This document shows, one piece after another, positions 24,827 through 35,362 of a stretch of DNA of 36,896 nucleotides; position 1 is the stretch's first letter; the number at the start of each line of letters is the position of its first letter. Made by a program: the position numbers and the translations under genes. The notes beneath the pieces were generated by a model that had not been told where the DNA came from, did no database searches, and saw nothing but the letters and a program-made list of their open reading frames with translations. The stretch lies in the NCBI GenBank assembly GCA_015059715.1, contig SUZV01000017.1, positions 1-36,896 of the forward strand, given 5' to 3'. The stretch is from Rikenellaceae bacterium (lineage in GTDB: Bacteria; Bacteroidota; Bacteroidia; Bacteroidales; Rikenellaceae).

Positions 24827-24851
24827 AGCAGACCCCGAAAGGGAGTCTGCT
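24827..24851 (-). terminator. Terminator of the small acidic protein gene
   Basis: Read on the minus strand: AGCAGAC...GTCTGCT (stem of 7 bp plus CCC/GGG pairs, one bulge), followed by GCTATTTT. It lies 40 nt after the stop codon at 24891. Confidence 0.6.
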
Positions 24852-24890
24852 GAATCTTTGTTATCATAAGATACTCGCTACTCTACAGGA

Positions 24891-25205
24891 CTAAAAATCG
24901 TCGTCGGCAGGGTCTTCCGATGGAGCATCTGCAAGCTCATCAGCACCCTTTAGATCGTCATCGTCGTAGTATCCATCGTTCTCGTCATCCTGACCATCAT
25001 CGATTTTAACATCAATCTTGACCATATAGTATGTATCCTCGGTCTCGTATGGAACGGTGTAGAAGAATGTTCCATCTGGCTTATCGTATCGCATCATAAC
25101 CTCGCTAAAGCCGAGGGGGTACAACGCCTTAACCTCTGCCTGCTGTTCGGGTGACAAATTGTGGAAACTTGTAATTAGTCGTCTCTTTTTGTTCTCAGTA
25201 GTCAT
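24891..25205 (-). CDS. Small conserved acidic protein next to ligA
   Basis: A 104-residue cytoplasmic protein: a basic start (MTTENKKRRLITSFHNLS), a globular centre (LYPLGFSEVMMRYDKPDGTFFYTVPYE) and a long Asp/Glu-rich tail (DDGQDDENDGYYDDDD onward). Proteins of this kind sit beside ligA in other Bacteroidales, transcribed divergently. The tail resembles DNA-mimic or protein-binding acidic tails, but no function can be assigned. Its promoter is CTTG-N19-TACATTTG at 25290-25320. Confidence 0.75.
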   Translation of the reverse strand: MTTENKKRRLITSFHNLSPEQQAEVKALYPLGFSEVMMRYDKPDGTFFYTVPYETEDTYYMVKIDVKIDDGQDDENDGYYDDDDLKGADELADAPSEDPADDDF

Positions 25206-25289
25206 ATTAAATTATCTATTTTATCCAACGAGTTTGCAAAAATTCTCCTATTTTCAACTCTCCCACATCAAGGAGTCATAAATTTTCCG

Positions 25290-25320
25290 CAAATGTAGCG
25301 ACATTTTGATAATGTGCAAG
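25290..25320 (-). promoter_or_regulatory. Promoter of the small acidic protein gene
   Basis: On the minus strand CTTG (25317-25320), 19 nt, then TACATTTG (25290-25297), one -33 mismatch; it is divergent from ligA. Confidence 0.5.
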
Positions 25321-25408
25321 CATTGCGCAATATTTTTTTTATTTTTTGCAAATTTCTTCGTCGTTACAAACAAATTGTGTACCTTTACCCGATATTACGC
25401 GCGAATGA

Positions 25409-27538
<2,130 letters not shown>

Positions 27539-27591
27539 ATATGGCTCTATAAGTAGGGGCAATACTTTATGTAGATTTAACTGTTTACACT

Positions 27592-28485
27592 ATGATACAG
27601 GATAAGATTAAGGGTGTGGGTGTAGCACTCATCACCCCATTTAACAACTACGATGTAGACTATGAGGCCTTGGCACGTATGGTCGAGCATGTCATCTCGG
27701 GTGGTGTGGACTACATCGTCGCTCTCGGCTCTACGGCCGAGACTGCTACGCTATCGCTCGATGAGCGTCAGCGCGTACTCAACTTTATCGTCGAGCGTAC
27801 CGCAGGAAGAGTGCCCATCGTTGCAGGTATGGGTTCGAACAATACGCAGGCTCTTGTTGAGCAGCTGCGCTCTTTCGATCTCTCGGGGGCTGTGGCTATC
27901 CTCAGCGTGGTGCCCTACTACAACAAGCCATCGCAGGAGGGCATCTACCGCCACTATATGGCTGTTGCCGAGGCATCACCTGTGCCAGTCATCGTATATA
28001 ACGTACCTGGCCGCACAGGGGTTAATATGACCTCGGAGACTACGCTGCGCCTGGCCCACGCCACAGAGCGCATCATAGCAGTCAAGGAGGCCTCGGGCGA
28101 TATTGAGCAGATGCAGCGCATCATCGATGGTCGTCCCAAGGACTTTGTCATTCTCTCGGGTGACGATGGCATAACGATAGAGCTTGTAAAGCGAGGGGGC
28201 AATGGCGTTATTTCGGTGGCGGCCAACGCCTTTCCAAAGGCCTTCAGCGCGTGTGTACACAAGGCTATGGATGGCGATATTGCGGAGGCCGAGAGGTTGA
28301 TGGCCGAGCGTTTCGACGAGCCTATACACCTACTCTTTAGGGAGGGCAACCCCACGAGCGTAAAGAGCATGACCGAGGTATTGGGTCTGACCACACGCGA
28401 GGTTCGCCTACCCCTTGCCGAGGGTAGCGATAGTCTTGTCGAGGATATGAAAATTGCCATCGACAAATACCAACTAAGGCCATAG
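27592..28485 (+). CDS. dapA: 4-hydroxy-tetrahydrodipicolinate synthase
   Basis: A 297-residue TIM-barrel aldolase that condenses pyruvate with aspartate semialdehyde in the lysine/diaminopimelate pathway. Signature elements are GSTAETATL (residues 46-54), Tyr 136 in YNVPGRTG, and the Schiff-base Lys 165 in AVKEASGD. Length is typical of the family. It follows ligA by 53 bp on the same strand and precedes the DUF4919 gene by 26 bp. Confidence 0.97.
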   Translation: MIQDKIKGVGVALITPFNNYDVDYEALARMVEHVISGGVDYIVALGSTAETATLSLDERQRVLNFIVERTAGRVPIVAGMGSNNTQALVEQLRSFDLSGAVAILSVVPYYNKPSQEGIYRHYMAVAEASPVPVIVYNVPGRTGVNMTSETTLRLAHATERIIAVKEASGDIEQMQRIIDGRPKDFVILSGDDGITIELVKRGGNGVISVAANAFPKAFSACVHKAMDGDIAEAERLMAERFDEPIHLLFREGNPTSVKSMTEVLGLTTREVRLPLAEGSDSLVEDMKIAIDKYQLRP

Positions 28486-28511
28486 CTGCGTTGTGTGGTA
28501 AACATCGAACT

Positions 28512-29297
28512 ATGAGAAACATCGTAACGACACTCATCATCACACTTATCGGTGTGCTATCTGCGACAGAGGTAGAGGCACAGCAGGATGATACATTTGC
28601 ACCACCGAGCGTGGAGGTTATACTCCCCGACGAGGATGACATCTTAGATAAGACGCTCGCCACATCGTCGCCCTACTACTACACCAACCTTATGCTCAAG
28701 TACCGAAATGGCACAGAGCCTCTGAGCGATATGGAGTATTACTACCTCTACTACGGCTACGCCTATCAGGAGGGTTATAGGCCCTTTGTTAAGAATAACG
28801 CGTTAGACGATATGCTCACAGTGATGGCGAGCATCAATCCCGAGAGGCCCACCGTTGGGCAGCTCGAAAGGGTCATAGAGTATGGCATCGAGGCTATGGA
28901 GCTTGACCCGTTCAATCCTAAGGTTCTAAACATCATGGCCTTTGCCTACGGGGCGTTGGACGACCCTGAGCGCGAGAGGCTCTACTACGACCACCTAAAC
29001 GGCATACTACGCGCCATTGAGAGTTCGGGCACAGGCCTTAAGGAGGAGTCGCCCTGGCACGTGCTCATGTTCTCGCACGCCTACGATGTAGTAGCTGCTA
29101 AGGGTTATGCCTATAACGAGGCGCGTATAATTAGTCGCACTACGGAGTTTGTGCCATTAGTGCGCAAGACGGGCAACAAGATTAAGGGGTTCTACTTCGA
29201 CTATAGCCGCGTATATCGGAATAAGCCCGACGATGTTGTCCTCAAGCGCGACAGAACGTGGCAGTTTAACAACCTCGCGCCACGAGAATATAAATAA
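28512..29297 (+). CDS. DUF4919 domain secreted protein
   Basis: A 261-residue protein with a signal peptide from ATG 28512 (MRNIVTTLIITLIGVLSATEVEAQ). The frame extends 7 codons upstream to a GTG, but ATG 28512 gives the better signal. The body contains a YYYTNLMLKYRNGTEPLSDMEYYYLYYGYAYQEGY motif region (family hallmark, tyrosine-rich) and an EAMELDPFNPKVLNIMAFAYG helix of TPR character, ending NNLAPREYK. DUF4919 proteins are widespread in Bacteroidales and their role is unknown. It follows dapA by 26 bp and may be co-transcribed. Confidence 0.85.
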   Translation: MRNIVTTLIITLIGVLSATEVEAQQDDTFAPPSVEVILPDEDDILDKTLATSSPYYYTNLMLKYRNGTEPLSDMEYYYLYYGYAYQEGYRPFVKNNALDDMLTVMASINPERPTVGQLERVIEYGIEAMELDPFNPKVLNIMAFAYGALDDPERERLYYDHLNGILRAIESSGTGLKEESPWHVLMFSHAYDVVAAKGYAYNEARIISRTTEFVPLVRKTGNKIKGFYFDYSRVYRNKPDDVVLKRDRTWQFNNLAPREYK

Positions 29298-29330
29298 TCG
29301 CTTGGTTGGAGCCATAAATTGTTGAAGTTA

Positions 29331-29523
29331 AGAAGCTGTTTGAATTTTATTTCGAGATTATTTGAGAGCTATTATAGAACTAATTTTATATTGTAAAATG
29401 CAGGTAATAGCGGGCTATTTCCAAATTTTGCAATTATAAAGAAGTCTATAAGAGCCTCAAAGACTCCGAAACTATTCTCGCAGCAATGATTTAACTCATT
29501 TAATAAAATTCAAAACAGTTTCT
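29331..29523. mobile_element. MITE-like element with terminal inverted repeats
   Basis: A 193-bp AT-rich, non-coding segment bounded by AGAAgCTGTTTGAATTTTATT (29331-29351) and the inverted copy at 29502-29523; they match except for one base and one single-base insertion. There is no ORF, so it cannot move by itself. Size, composition and TIRs fit a miniature element derived from an IS. No target-site duplication is obvious (flanks TTA and AAG). It sits between DUF4919 and the clostripain gene and may bring promoter or terminator signals. Confidence 0.55.
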
Positions 29524-29616
29524 AAGAATATTTTCATAACTTTACCGAAAAATATATCCTCAGGAACGAAAAGAGTATAAAGTATAATATTTACTAATTT
29601 ATAGAATATCCCTATA

Positions 29617-31098
29617 ATGAGATTTGTACATACCATCCTAACTATTGCCGTTACCCTTGTGGTGCTTGGCTGTAATAGAGAGTCTAATCGAGAATATCCT
29701 CTTGACATTGAGAGTAGCGTAGTGTGTACCTTCGATGAGCAGGTCATAGATATCCGCTACGCTATCTACGAGGCTGTCGAGGGCGACATAAGCATCTCGG
29801 CCACCTCGGATGCGAGCTGGATAACGAGTATCGACACCACCACCCCGAGCATTATCAAGGTTGGTGTTGCGCATAACGATGGCGATAACCGCACCGCCAC
29901 CATCACCATCAAGGCTACGGGACACGCTACAGCTCATGTCGAGGTTATGCAGTTTAGTGCTCCTCCAGCCGTTGCGACACATACGCTTATGTACTTCTTC
30001 TTTGGCACAAGCCTTGGTCGATACTTTAACACCAATATCGACGATGCTAAGAGTGCCATCGAGAGTGGCATCCTTGGTAATAGTAACCGTGTGGTGTACT
30101 TCCGCCAGAGGAGTGCCCACGAGGCCTATATTGGCGAGCTAAGCTACGACATCACCAGTGGTCAATGTATCGATAGGGTTATTGCCGAGGATATCACGCT
30201 CAGTGGTCCACAGCTTCTGCCCGAGGATATGGGAGGTTATATCGCCCAGATGGCGGCCTCAGCACCTGCTGAACGCTACGGCATCATCTTCGCAGGTCAT
30301 GGTCAGGGATGGATTACTCGCGAGATACTCGAGGGTGGCGATAGCTTCTCGACGCTCTCTACGAGCAGCAACGTGTGGATACCCGCCTCGGGTGCCGATG
30401 TTACACGAGCCTTTGGCGAGAACAATGTTAGGGTTGACATCACGGAGATGGCCGAGGGCATAGAACATTCGGGCATAGAGCTTGACTACATACTCTTCGA
30501 TGCCTGCTTTATGTCGAACATAGAGTCTATCTACGAGCTTCGCGACAAGGCCAACTATATTATCGCTTCGCCCTGCGAGATTATGGGCAAGGGCTTCCCC
30601 TACCACCGTACACTCCCCTACCTCTTTGCCGACTATGGCAAGTCTACGGACTATAAGGGAGCTGCCGAGAGTTACTATATCTTCTACCGCGACGAGTATA
30701 GTGGCAACTCGCGCTGCGGCTCTGTCGCTGTATATGACTGCCGCGAGATTGATGCCTTGGCCGAGGCTACGGCAGATGTTGTGGCTACGGCCAAGGGCGA
30801 CTACGACATTACGACGTTGCAGACATACGAGGGACAGAGCATACACCAGTTCTACGACTTTGGCCAGTGGGCCAATGTTGTAGCTACCGATGCAGAGGCT
30901 ATAGCGGCGTTCAATGCCCAGCTCGACAGGTGTGTCATTGCCAAGTATACACTTCCCACGTTCTACTCGGCCTATGGTACCTATGGCACCTACGATATCG
31001 ATGTAGATGTCTACTCTGGCGTTACCACGTCGGCACCGAGCGAGGCCTATCCTGCGCAGTGGCAAGAGACAAACTGGTATAAAGCGGTGTGGGAGTAG
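29617..31098 (+). CDS. Clostripain-family (C11) cysteine peptidase lipoprotein with BACON domain
   Basis: A 493-residue lipoprotein (signal MRFVHTILTIAVTLVVLGCN). Residues about 30-112 are a BACON domain (SDASWITS, ending VEVMQFS). The rest is a C11 peptidase with the catalytic pair: His 228 in IIFAGHGQG and Cys 297 in LFDACFMSNIE, followed by the SPCEIMGKGFP substrate-pocket segment. C11 peptidases cleave after Arg or Lys and are usually secreted by gut bacteria. Fusion of BACON to C11 suggests surface-tethered proteolysis of host glycoproteins. It is a single-gene unit between the MITE and ffh. Confidence 0.9.
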   Translation: MRFVHTILTIAVTLVVLGCNRESNREYPLDIESSVVCTFDEQVIDIRYAIYEAVEGDISISATSDASWITSIDTTTPSIIKVGVAHNDGDNRTATITIKATGHATAHVEVMQFSAPPAVATHTLMYFFFGTSLGRYFNTNIDDAKSAIESGILGNSNRVVYFRQRSAHEAYIGELSYDITSGQCIDRVIAEDITLSGPQLLPEDMGGYIAQMAASAPAERYGIIFAGHGQGWITREILEGGDSFSTLSTSSNVWIPASGADVTRAFGENNVRVDITEMAEGIEHSGIELDYILFDACFMSNIESIYELRDKANYIIASPCEIMGKGFPYHRTLPYLFADYGKSTDYKGAAESYYIFYRDEYSGNSRCGSVAVYDCREIDALAEATADVVATAKGDYDITTLQTYEGQSIHQFYDFGQWANVVATDAEAIAAFNAQLDRCVIAKYTLPTFYSAYGTYGTYDIDVDVYSGVTTSAPSEAYPAQWQETNWYKAVWE

Positions 31099-31118
31099 GA
31101 AAATTGAGATATATTTTG

Positions 31119-31126
31119 TATCTTTG
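31119..31126 (+). promoter_or_regulatory. -7 promoter box of ffh
   Basis: TATCTTTG is a perfect -7 match, 44 bp before the ffh start; the -33 element is not clear at the usual spacing. Confidence 0.45.
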
Positions 31127-31170
31127 CGCGTTATTAAAGGGAATAATTAAAGAAAATAAAGATAAAGAGT

Positions 31171-32514
31171 ATGTTTGAAAATCTAACCGAGAAATTAGAA
31201 CGCTCGTTTAAGATTCTTAAGGGCGAGGGTCGCATCACCGAGATTAACGTTGCCGAGACTCTTAAGGAGATACGTCGTGCGCTTATTGATGCCGATGTAA
31301 GCTATAAGGTGGCCAAGACGTTCACCGACGAGGTTAAGCAGAAGGCTTTGGGCCAGGATGTGCTCACCTCGGTCAAGCCAGGCCAGATGATAACCAAGAT
31401 TGTTCGCGACGAGCTTGCCGAGCTTATGGGCGGCACAGCTACGGATATATCGCTTGATGGCAACCCTGCGGTGATACTCATTGCGGGTCTTCAGGGTTCG
31501 GGTAAGACGACCTTTTCGGGCAAGCTTGCCTCGTTTATCAAGAGCAAGAAGGGTCGTCAGGTGCTGCTTGTTGCCTGCGATGTATATCGTCCTGCGGCTA
31601 TCGAGCAGCTTAAGATTCTTGGCCAGACGGTAGGTGTGGAGGTCTATACCGAGATGGGGAACAACAACCCTGTGGAGATTGCTACCAACGCTATCAGCTA
31701 TGCTCGCCAGCACTCTTTTAACACTGTTATTGTCGATACTGCGGGTCGTCTTGCTGTTGACGAGGCTATGATGGTCGAGATTACGAATATCAAGGCCGCC
31801 ATCCGCCCTTCGGAGACGCTCTTTGTTGTTGACTCGATGACTGGTCAGGATGCGGTTAATACGGCTAAGGAGTTTAACGATCGTCTTGACTTTGATGGTG
31901 TTGTTTTGACCAAGCTTGATGGCGACACACGTGGTGGTGCAGCGATATCTATCCGCTCGGTTGTTAACAAGCCGCTTAAGTTTATCTCTTCGGGCGAGAA
32001 GATGGATGCTTTGCAGGTCTTCCACCCCGAGCGTATGGCCGATCGTATCTTGGGCATGGGCGATGTTGTCTCGCTTGTTGAGCGCGCACAGGAGCAGTTC
32101 GACGAGGAGCAGGCACGCAAGCTCAAGAAGAAGCTCATCAAGGATCAGTTTAACTTCAACGACTTCCGCGAGCAGATTGCCCAGATTAAGAAGATGGGTA
32201 ACCTCAAGGATTTGGCCTCTATGATACCGGGCATGGGTAAGGCTCTTCGCGATGTAGATATCCCCGATGATGCTTTCAAGCAGACCGAGGCTATCATTGA
32301 CTCTATGACACCTGCCGAGAGGGAGAATCCCGAGATTATCAACGCACGTCGTCGCGAGCGTATTGCTAAGGGCTCGGGCACTACTGTTGCCGATGTCAAT
32401 CGTCTTTTGAAGCAGTTTGAGCAGACGCGCAAGATGATGAAGAGTGTAGCAGGTGGAGGACTACAGCAGCGCATGAAGCAGATGAAGCGCGGAGGTGTTC
32501 CACGCCGCCGATAG
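31171..32514 (+). CDS. ffh: Signal recognition particle protein Ffh
   Basis: A 447-residue SRP54 protein that binds signal sequences of nascent membrane proteins and, with 4.5S RNA and FtsY, targets ribosomes to the membrane. Visible are the N domain (1-85), the G domain with the P-loop GLQGSGKTT (106-114), the DTAGR and TKLDGD GTPase motifs, and the Met-rich M domain (about 325-447; SMIPGMGK, RKMMKS, QRMKQMKRGG). Length and motif order are standard. Monocistronic; a terminator follows. Confidence 0.98.
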   Translation: MFENLTEKLERSFKILKGEGRITEINVAETLKEIRRALIDADVSYKVAKTFTDEVKQKALGQDVLTSVKPGQMITKIVRDELAELMGGTATDISLDGNPAVILIAGLQGSGKTTFSGKLASFIKSKKGRQVLLVACDVYRPAAIEQLKILGQTVGVEVYTEMGNNNPVEIATNAISYARQHSFNTVIVDTAGRLAVDEAMMVEITNIKAAIRPSETLFVVDSMTGQDAVNTAKEFNDRLDFDGVVLTKLDGDTRGGAAISIRSVVNKPLKFISSGEKMDALQVFHPERMADRILGMGDVVSLVERAQEQFDEEQARKLKKKLIKDQFNFNDFREQIAQIKKMGNLKDLASMIPGMGKALRDVDIPDDAFKQTEAIIDSMTPAERENPEIINARRRERIAKGSGTTVADVNRLLKQFEQTRKMMKSVAGGGLQQRMKQMKRGGVPRRR

Positions 32515-32544
32515 GTCGACATACCTATATATATAAATATATAC

Positions 32545-32580
32545 AACACGCCCACCCTAACAAAATGGAGTGGGCGTGTT
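32545..32580 (+). terminator. Terminator of ffh
   Basis: An 11-bp perfect stem (AACACGCCCAC at 32545-32555 with its complement at 32570-32580) and a 14-nt loop, 30 nt after the stop codon. Only a weak T-rich tail follows. Confidence 0.7.
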
Positions 32581-32598
32581 GTGTTGTGATGCCCGACC

Positions 32599-32768
32599 TC
32601 TTAATGTCTTATGGTCTTAAAGTCTTAATGTCCTAAAAAAATAAAGACAATAAGACGATAAGACAATAGGATAAAATCGGCAGTGTATATCTTAAAGTCC
32701 TAAAGTCTTAATATCCTATCGTCTTAAAGTCCTAACGTCCCAAAGTCCTATAGTCCTAAAAAAAAATA
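32599..32768. repeat. 8-bp-periodic inverted array, copy 1
   Basis: Tandem octamers of the type GTCYTAAA run in one orientation, then GACRATAA-type octamers run in the other, then a linker around AAAATCGGCAG, then more GTCYTAAA units. The two orientations can fold into a long imperfect hairpin or cruciform. Copy 2 at 35112-35258 shares the same order and linker. No coding potential, no spacers, and no link to CRISPR. Confidence 0.8.
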
Positions 32769-32809
32769 GATACAACCAGGACAAAAAAGTAAAAAAAATC
32801 CCTAAATCG

Positions 32810-32841
32810 CTTGTTATTCAAAAAAAAATACTCTACATTTG
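32810..32841 (+). promoter_or_regulatory. Promoter of the 44-aa peptide/lipoprotein unit
   Basis: CTTG (32810-32813), 20 nt, then TACATTTG (32834-32841), giving a 5' leader of about 130 nt that is AT-rich just before the start codon. One -33 mismatch. Confidence 0.6.
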
Positions 32842-32976
32842 CGCCCTGTTAGGGTGTGTATTTCTCAAAATGTTATGTGCGTTCTGTATTGTGAGCTGGA
32901 GATATGCTCTCGCATTTGTAGTATTTGACATTTTAAACTAATTACATTTAATAATTTATTAACTAACAATTTAACT

Positions 32977-33111
32977 ATGAAAAAGACTTTTTTTGCTGAG
33001 GAGTATGTAGCTCCAGCATTTGAGGTTATCTCAGTATCTGCTGAGTGCGGTGTTGATTTGTCATCTGGTGCTATCCAGCAGGCAGAGGCAGATGATTATG
33101 GTACATTCTAA
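32977..33111 (+). CDS. 44-residue conserved-type small protein
   Basis: An ORF too short to be called automatically: ATG 32977, TAA 33109-33111. The product is acidic, begins MKKTFFAEEYVAPAFEVISV, and carries an S-A-E-C-G-V-D-L-S-S motif followed by QQAEADDYGTF. Bacteroidales encode many 40-60-residue proteins with the same Y-x-x-P-x-x-E-V-I...E-x-G...S pattern, usually beside surface lipoprotein or fimbrillin-like genes. There is no signal peptide. It lies 15 bp upstream of the large lipoprotein and shares its Thr/Gct/Gtt-rich codon style, typical of highly expressed genes. Function unknown; its one Cys and Gly-rich ending could suit a processed peptide, but that is a guess. Confidence 0.75.
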   Translation: MKKTFFAEEYVAPAFEVISVSAECGVDLSSGAIQQAEADDYGTF

Positions 33112-33126
33112 AGAACTATTGCAACT

Positions 33127-35046
33127 ATGAAGAATCTATTTAAGAGTTTGATGCTTGTTGCAGTAGCTGCAATGGGTTTCACATCATGTCAGAAGGAGGA
33201 GCTTCCTACACAGACTGGTGCCGAGAAGTTTACTATTGATGTTATCGCTAACCTTGAGGAGACACGTTCTGCTTTCGGTGAGAAGAGCGGCAACGCCTAC
33301 CCATCATACTGGTATGGCGGCGAGACGGTTAAGGCTGCTATCCTTCAGTCTGGCACATATCCTGACTTTATAGATGTTGTTGAGTCTAAAGAGGCAACTG
33401 TAGCTGTTAGCGGTACTCAGACTGCTCAGTTGACGCTTGAGTGGGATAGTATGTCACAGACCTATGGCACAATGTTGATTGCTGTTCCTTATGGTTCAGT
33501 TACATTTGAGGCTGGTAACTACTACTATGATGGTGATAAGCCAGGTTTTGTAGTTAATGTTCCAACGGAGCAGACTCCACTTGAGAACTCTGTAGACCCT
33601 GCAGCTCATATCCTTACCGCTACTTACGAGGGTTCATTCTCTAAGACTATTATGCCAGAGTTTGTTCACGCAGCAGCTTATGGTAAGATGACCTTGAAGA
33701 ACTTCAATGGTAAGATTGATAATGTTGTTGTAACTATTGACACCAAGAGCTATGTACTCAATGCTGACAATGTTACCAGCAACGTATTCTGGTTTGGTTG
33801 CAAGGCAAATGAGGATCCTGAGACTGTTAAGATTGCTGTAAACACTACAGATGAGAAGAGCTATACCAAGACTCTTGACCTAACAGCAGGTAAGGGCAAG
33901 GGCCTTCCATTCTCTAAGGGTTGTGTTGCTGAGTTCGGTGTAGATATGGATGGTATCGCTGCTGAGGAGGGTGCCGCAGATGTTATGATGGTTGATTATA
34001 CATTAGATGTCGCACAATATACTAGTGGCTATTGGCAGTTCTCTACAGGTAGTCACGGTACAGCTCCATATGTTCGTATCTATATGAACGATAATGATAT
34101 GGCAGATAACGCTTTTAAGACAGGTGGTTATACATTCGAGCAATCTAATACCAACCCAAATTCAGGAGTTTTCTCTATTAATAGATATAATATTGGTAGT
34201 ACAGTATACGGCGGCAGTATTTATGGTGGCTCAATGAATATCTCTATTGTAAATGGTCAGTACAGAATTATAATTACTGCTGGAGATGTCAATCCTATCA
34301 CCTTTGGTTGGGAGGGTGTACCCGAGGGTTGGAACGCACCTGCAGGCGGTGGTGATGTAACTCCAGAGCCAGAGCCAGAGGAGCCTACAAAGACACAGTT
34401 GGCACAGCCTACAATTCTTACAGCTACTGCTACTGCTGATACAGCAACCATTACTTGGACAGCTGTTGAGAATGCATCAAGCTACAATGTAACAGTCGGA
34501 ACAACTACTCAGAACGTACCTAATCCTGCTACTACTGCTACATTCGAGGGTCTTGTTTCTGATACCACATATAACGTAAGCGTTGTAGCTGTTGGTGATG
34601 GCACTAACTACACTGACTCAACAGCAGCTACTACCACCGTTAAAACCTCGGCTGCAAGCACAGGTGGCGATGATGAGTCCATTCCAGAAGGTTATAGCAA
34701 ATGTGAGTTTGTTTCTTTAACAAAAGGTGTTTATTATGGCCGAGCATACAATTGGATGGGTGACTTCGTATTCAACTATGACGGAGCAACAATAAGTTTC
34801 TCAATGTGTGACTTCAATGGTGCAATGCAGGTGGACAACAAGAACATCAAGCCTGGAGAGTACGTAAATAACAACAACGGTGCAAACATGGACACTAAGG
34901 AGTTATACAATATCTCTGTTTCTGGTATGGCTGGCAATTCAGGTAGTAAGGTAGAGGTATCAAAGGATGGTGATGTTTACACATTCTTGATGACATTTAT
35001 AACTGGAGCAAGAACATACAATCTTTACTATCAGGGTACTCTCTAA
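33127..35046 (+). CDS. Large surface lipoprotein with FN3 domain
   Basis: A 639-residue lipoprotein (signal MKNLFKSLMLVAVAAMGFTSCQK). The N-terminal region (about 35-280) has the TRSAFGEKSG...YPSYWYGGETVKA pattern found in Bacteroidales fimbrillin-like/adhesin lipoproteins. The middle has glycine-rich beta segments, a Pro/Glu linker (PEPEPEEPTKTQ), an FN3 domain (about 428-512), and a C-terminal domain with an SMCDFNGAMQ region. It starts 15 bp after the 44-aa ORF. The codon use (GCT, GTT, ACT, many AAG) differs from neighbours and suggests high expression. A strong terminator follows. Likely a major cell-surface or fimbrial protein; no catalytic motif seen. Confidence 0.8.
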   Translation: MKNLFKSLMLVAVAAMGFTSCQKEELPTQTGAEKFTIDVIANLEETRSAFGEKSGNAYPSYWYGGETVKAAILQSGTYPDFIDVVESKEATVAVSGTQTAQLTLEWDSMSQTYGTMLIAVPYGSVTFEAGNYYYDGDKPGFVVNVPTEQTPLENSVDPAAHILTATYEGSFSKTIMPEFVHAAAYGKMTLKNFNGKIDNVVVTIDTKSYVLNADNVTSNVFWFGCKANEDPETVKIAVNTTDEKSYTKTLDLTAGKGKGLPFSKGCVAEFGVDMDGIAAEEGAADVMMVDYTLDVAQYTSGYWQFSTGSHGTAPYVRIYMNDNDMADNAFKTGGYTFEQSNTNPNSGVFSINRYNIGSTVYGGSIYGGSMNISIVNGQYRIIITAGDVNPITFGWEGVPEGWNAPAGGGDVTPEPEPEEPTKTQLAQPTILTATATADTATITWTAVENASSYNVTVGTTTQNVPNPATTATFEGLVSDTTYNVSVVAVGDGTNYTDSTAATTTVKTSAASTGGDDESIPEGYSKCEFVSLTKGVYYGRAYNWMGDFVFNYDGATISFSMCDFNGAMQVDNKNIKPGEYVNNNNGANMDTKELYNISVSGMAGNSGSKVEVSKDGDVYTFLMTFITGARTYNLYYQGTL

Positions 35047-35070
35047 TAGTTTGAGTAATAACACTCTTTT

Positions 35071-35107
35071 TCGGGGTCTTCGCAAGAAGACTCCGATTTT
35101 TTTTGTT
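35071..35107 (+). terminator. Terminator of the surface lipoprotein gene
   Basis: An 11-bp stem with one G-U pair (TCGGGGTCTTC at 35071-35081 with GAAGACTCCGA at 35086-35096), a GCAA tetraloop, and a run of eight T. Confidence 0.85.
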
Positions 35108-35111
35108 TTTT

Positions 35112-35258
35112 CGGGGACAATAAGACGGTAAGACGGTAAGACAATAGGATAAAATCGGCAGCGTATTTCTTAAAGTCTTAAAGTCTTAACGTCCTAAAGT
35201 CTTAACGTCCTAAAGTCCTAAAATCCTATCGTCTTAATGTCCTATCTTCCCAAAGCCA
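35112..35258. repeat. 8-bp-periodic inverted array, copy 2
   Basis: GACRRTAA octamers (four or five), the linker AAAATCGGCAG, then about eleven GTCYTAAA-type octamers. It aligns with copy 1 through the linker and most flanking units. Together the two copies bracket the 44-aa peptide/lipoprotein unit. Confidence 0.8.
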
Positions 35259-35280
35259 TCCCACCTCCCAACCACACAAC

Positions 35281-35316
35281 GGTCCTGGTGGTCTTAAGAC
35301 GATGACCACCAGGACC
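35281..35316 (-). terminator. Hairpin downstream of the AraC-type gene
   Basis: A perfect 13-bp stem (GGTCCTGGTGGTC at 35281-35293 with its complement at 35304-35316) and a 10-nt loop. It ends the AraC-type unit on the minus strand, though no T-tract is seen. Confidence 0.6.
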
Positions 35317-35362
35317 ATTGAGAGCACTATGGGACTAAACGCGCAACAGCAAGCCTCGCAAC

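Noticed and set aside
30259..31065. 268-codon open frame antisense to the clostripain gene
   Set aside because: The catalytic His and Cys region of the peptidase lies here; the antisense frame is composition-driven.
31195..32025. 276-codon open frame antisense to ffh
   Set aside because: It lies wholly inside the conserved ffh gene, has low complexity, no known domain and no promoter; it is a codon-bias shadow.
32599..35258. Repeat arrays considered as CRISPR
   Set aside because: The unit is 8 bp with no unique spacers and both orientations are present; no cas genes are nearby.
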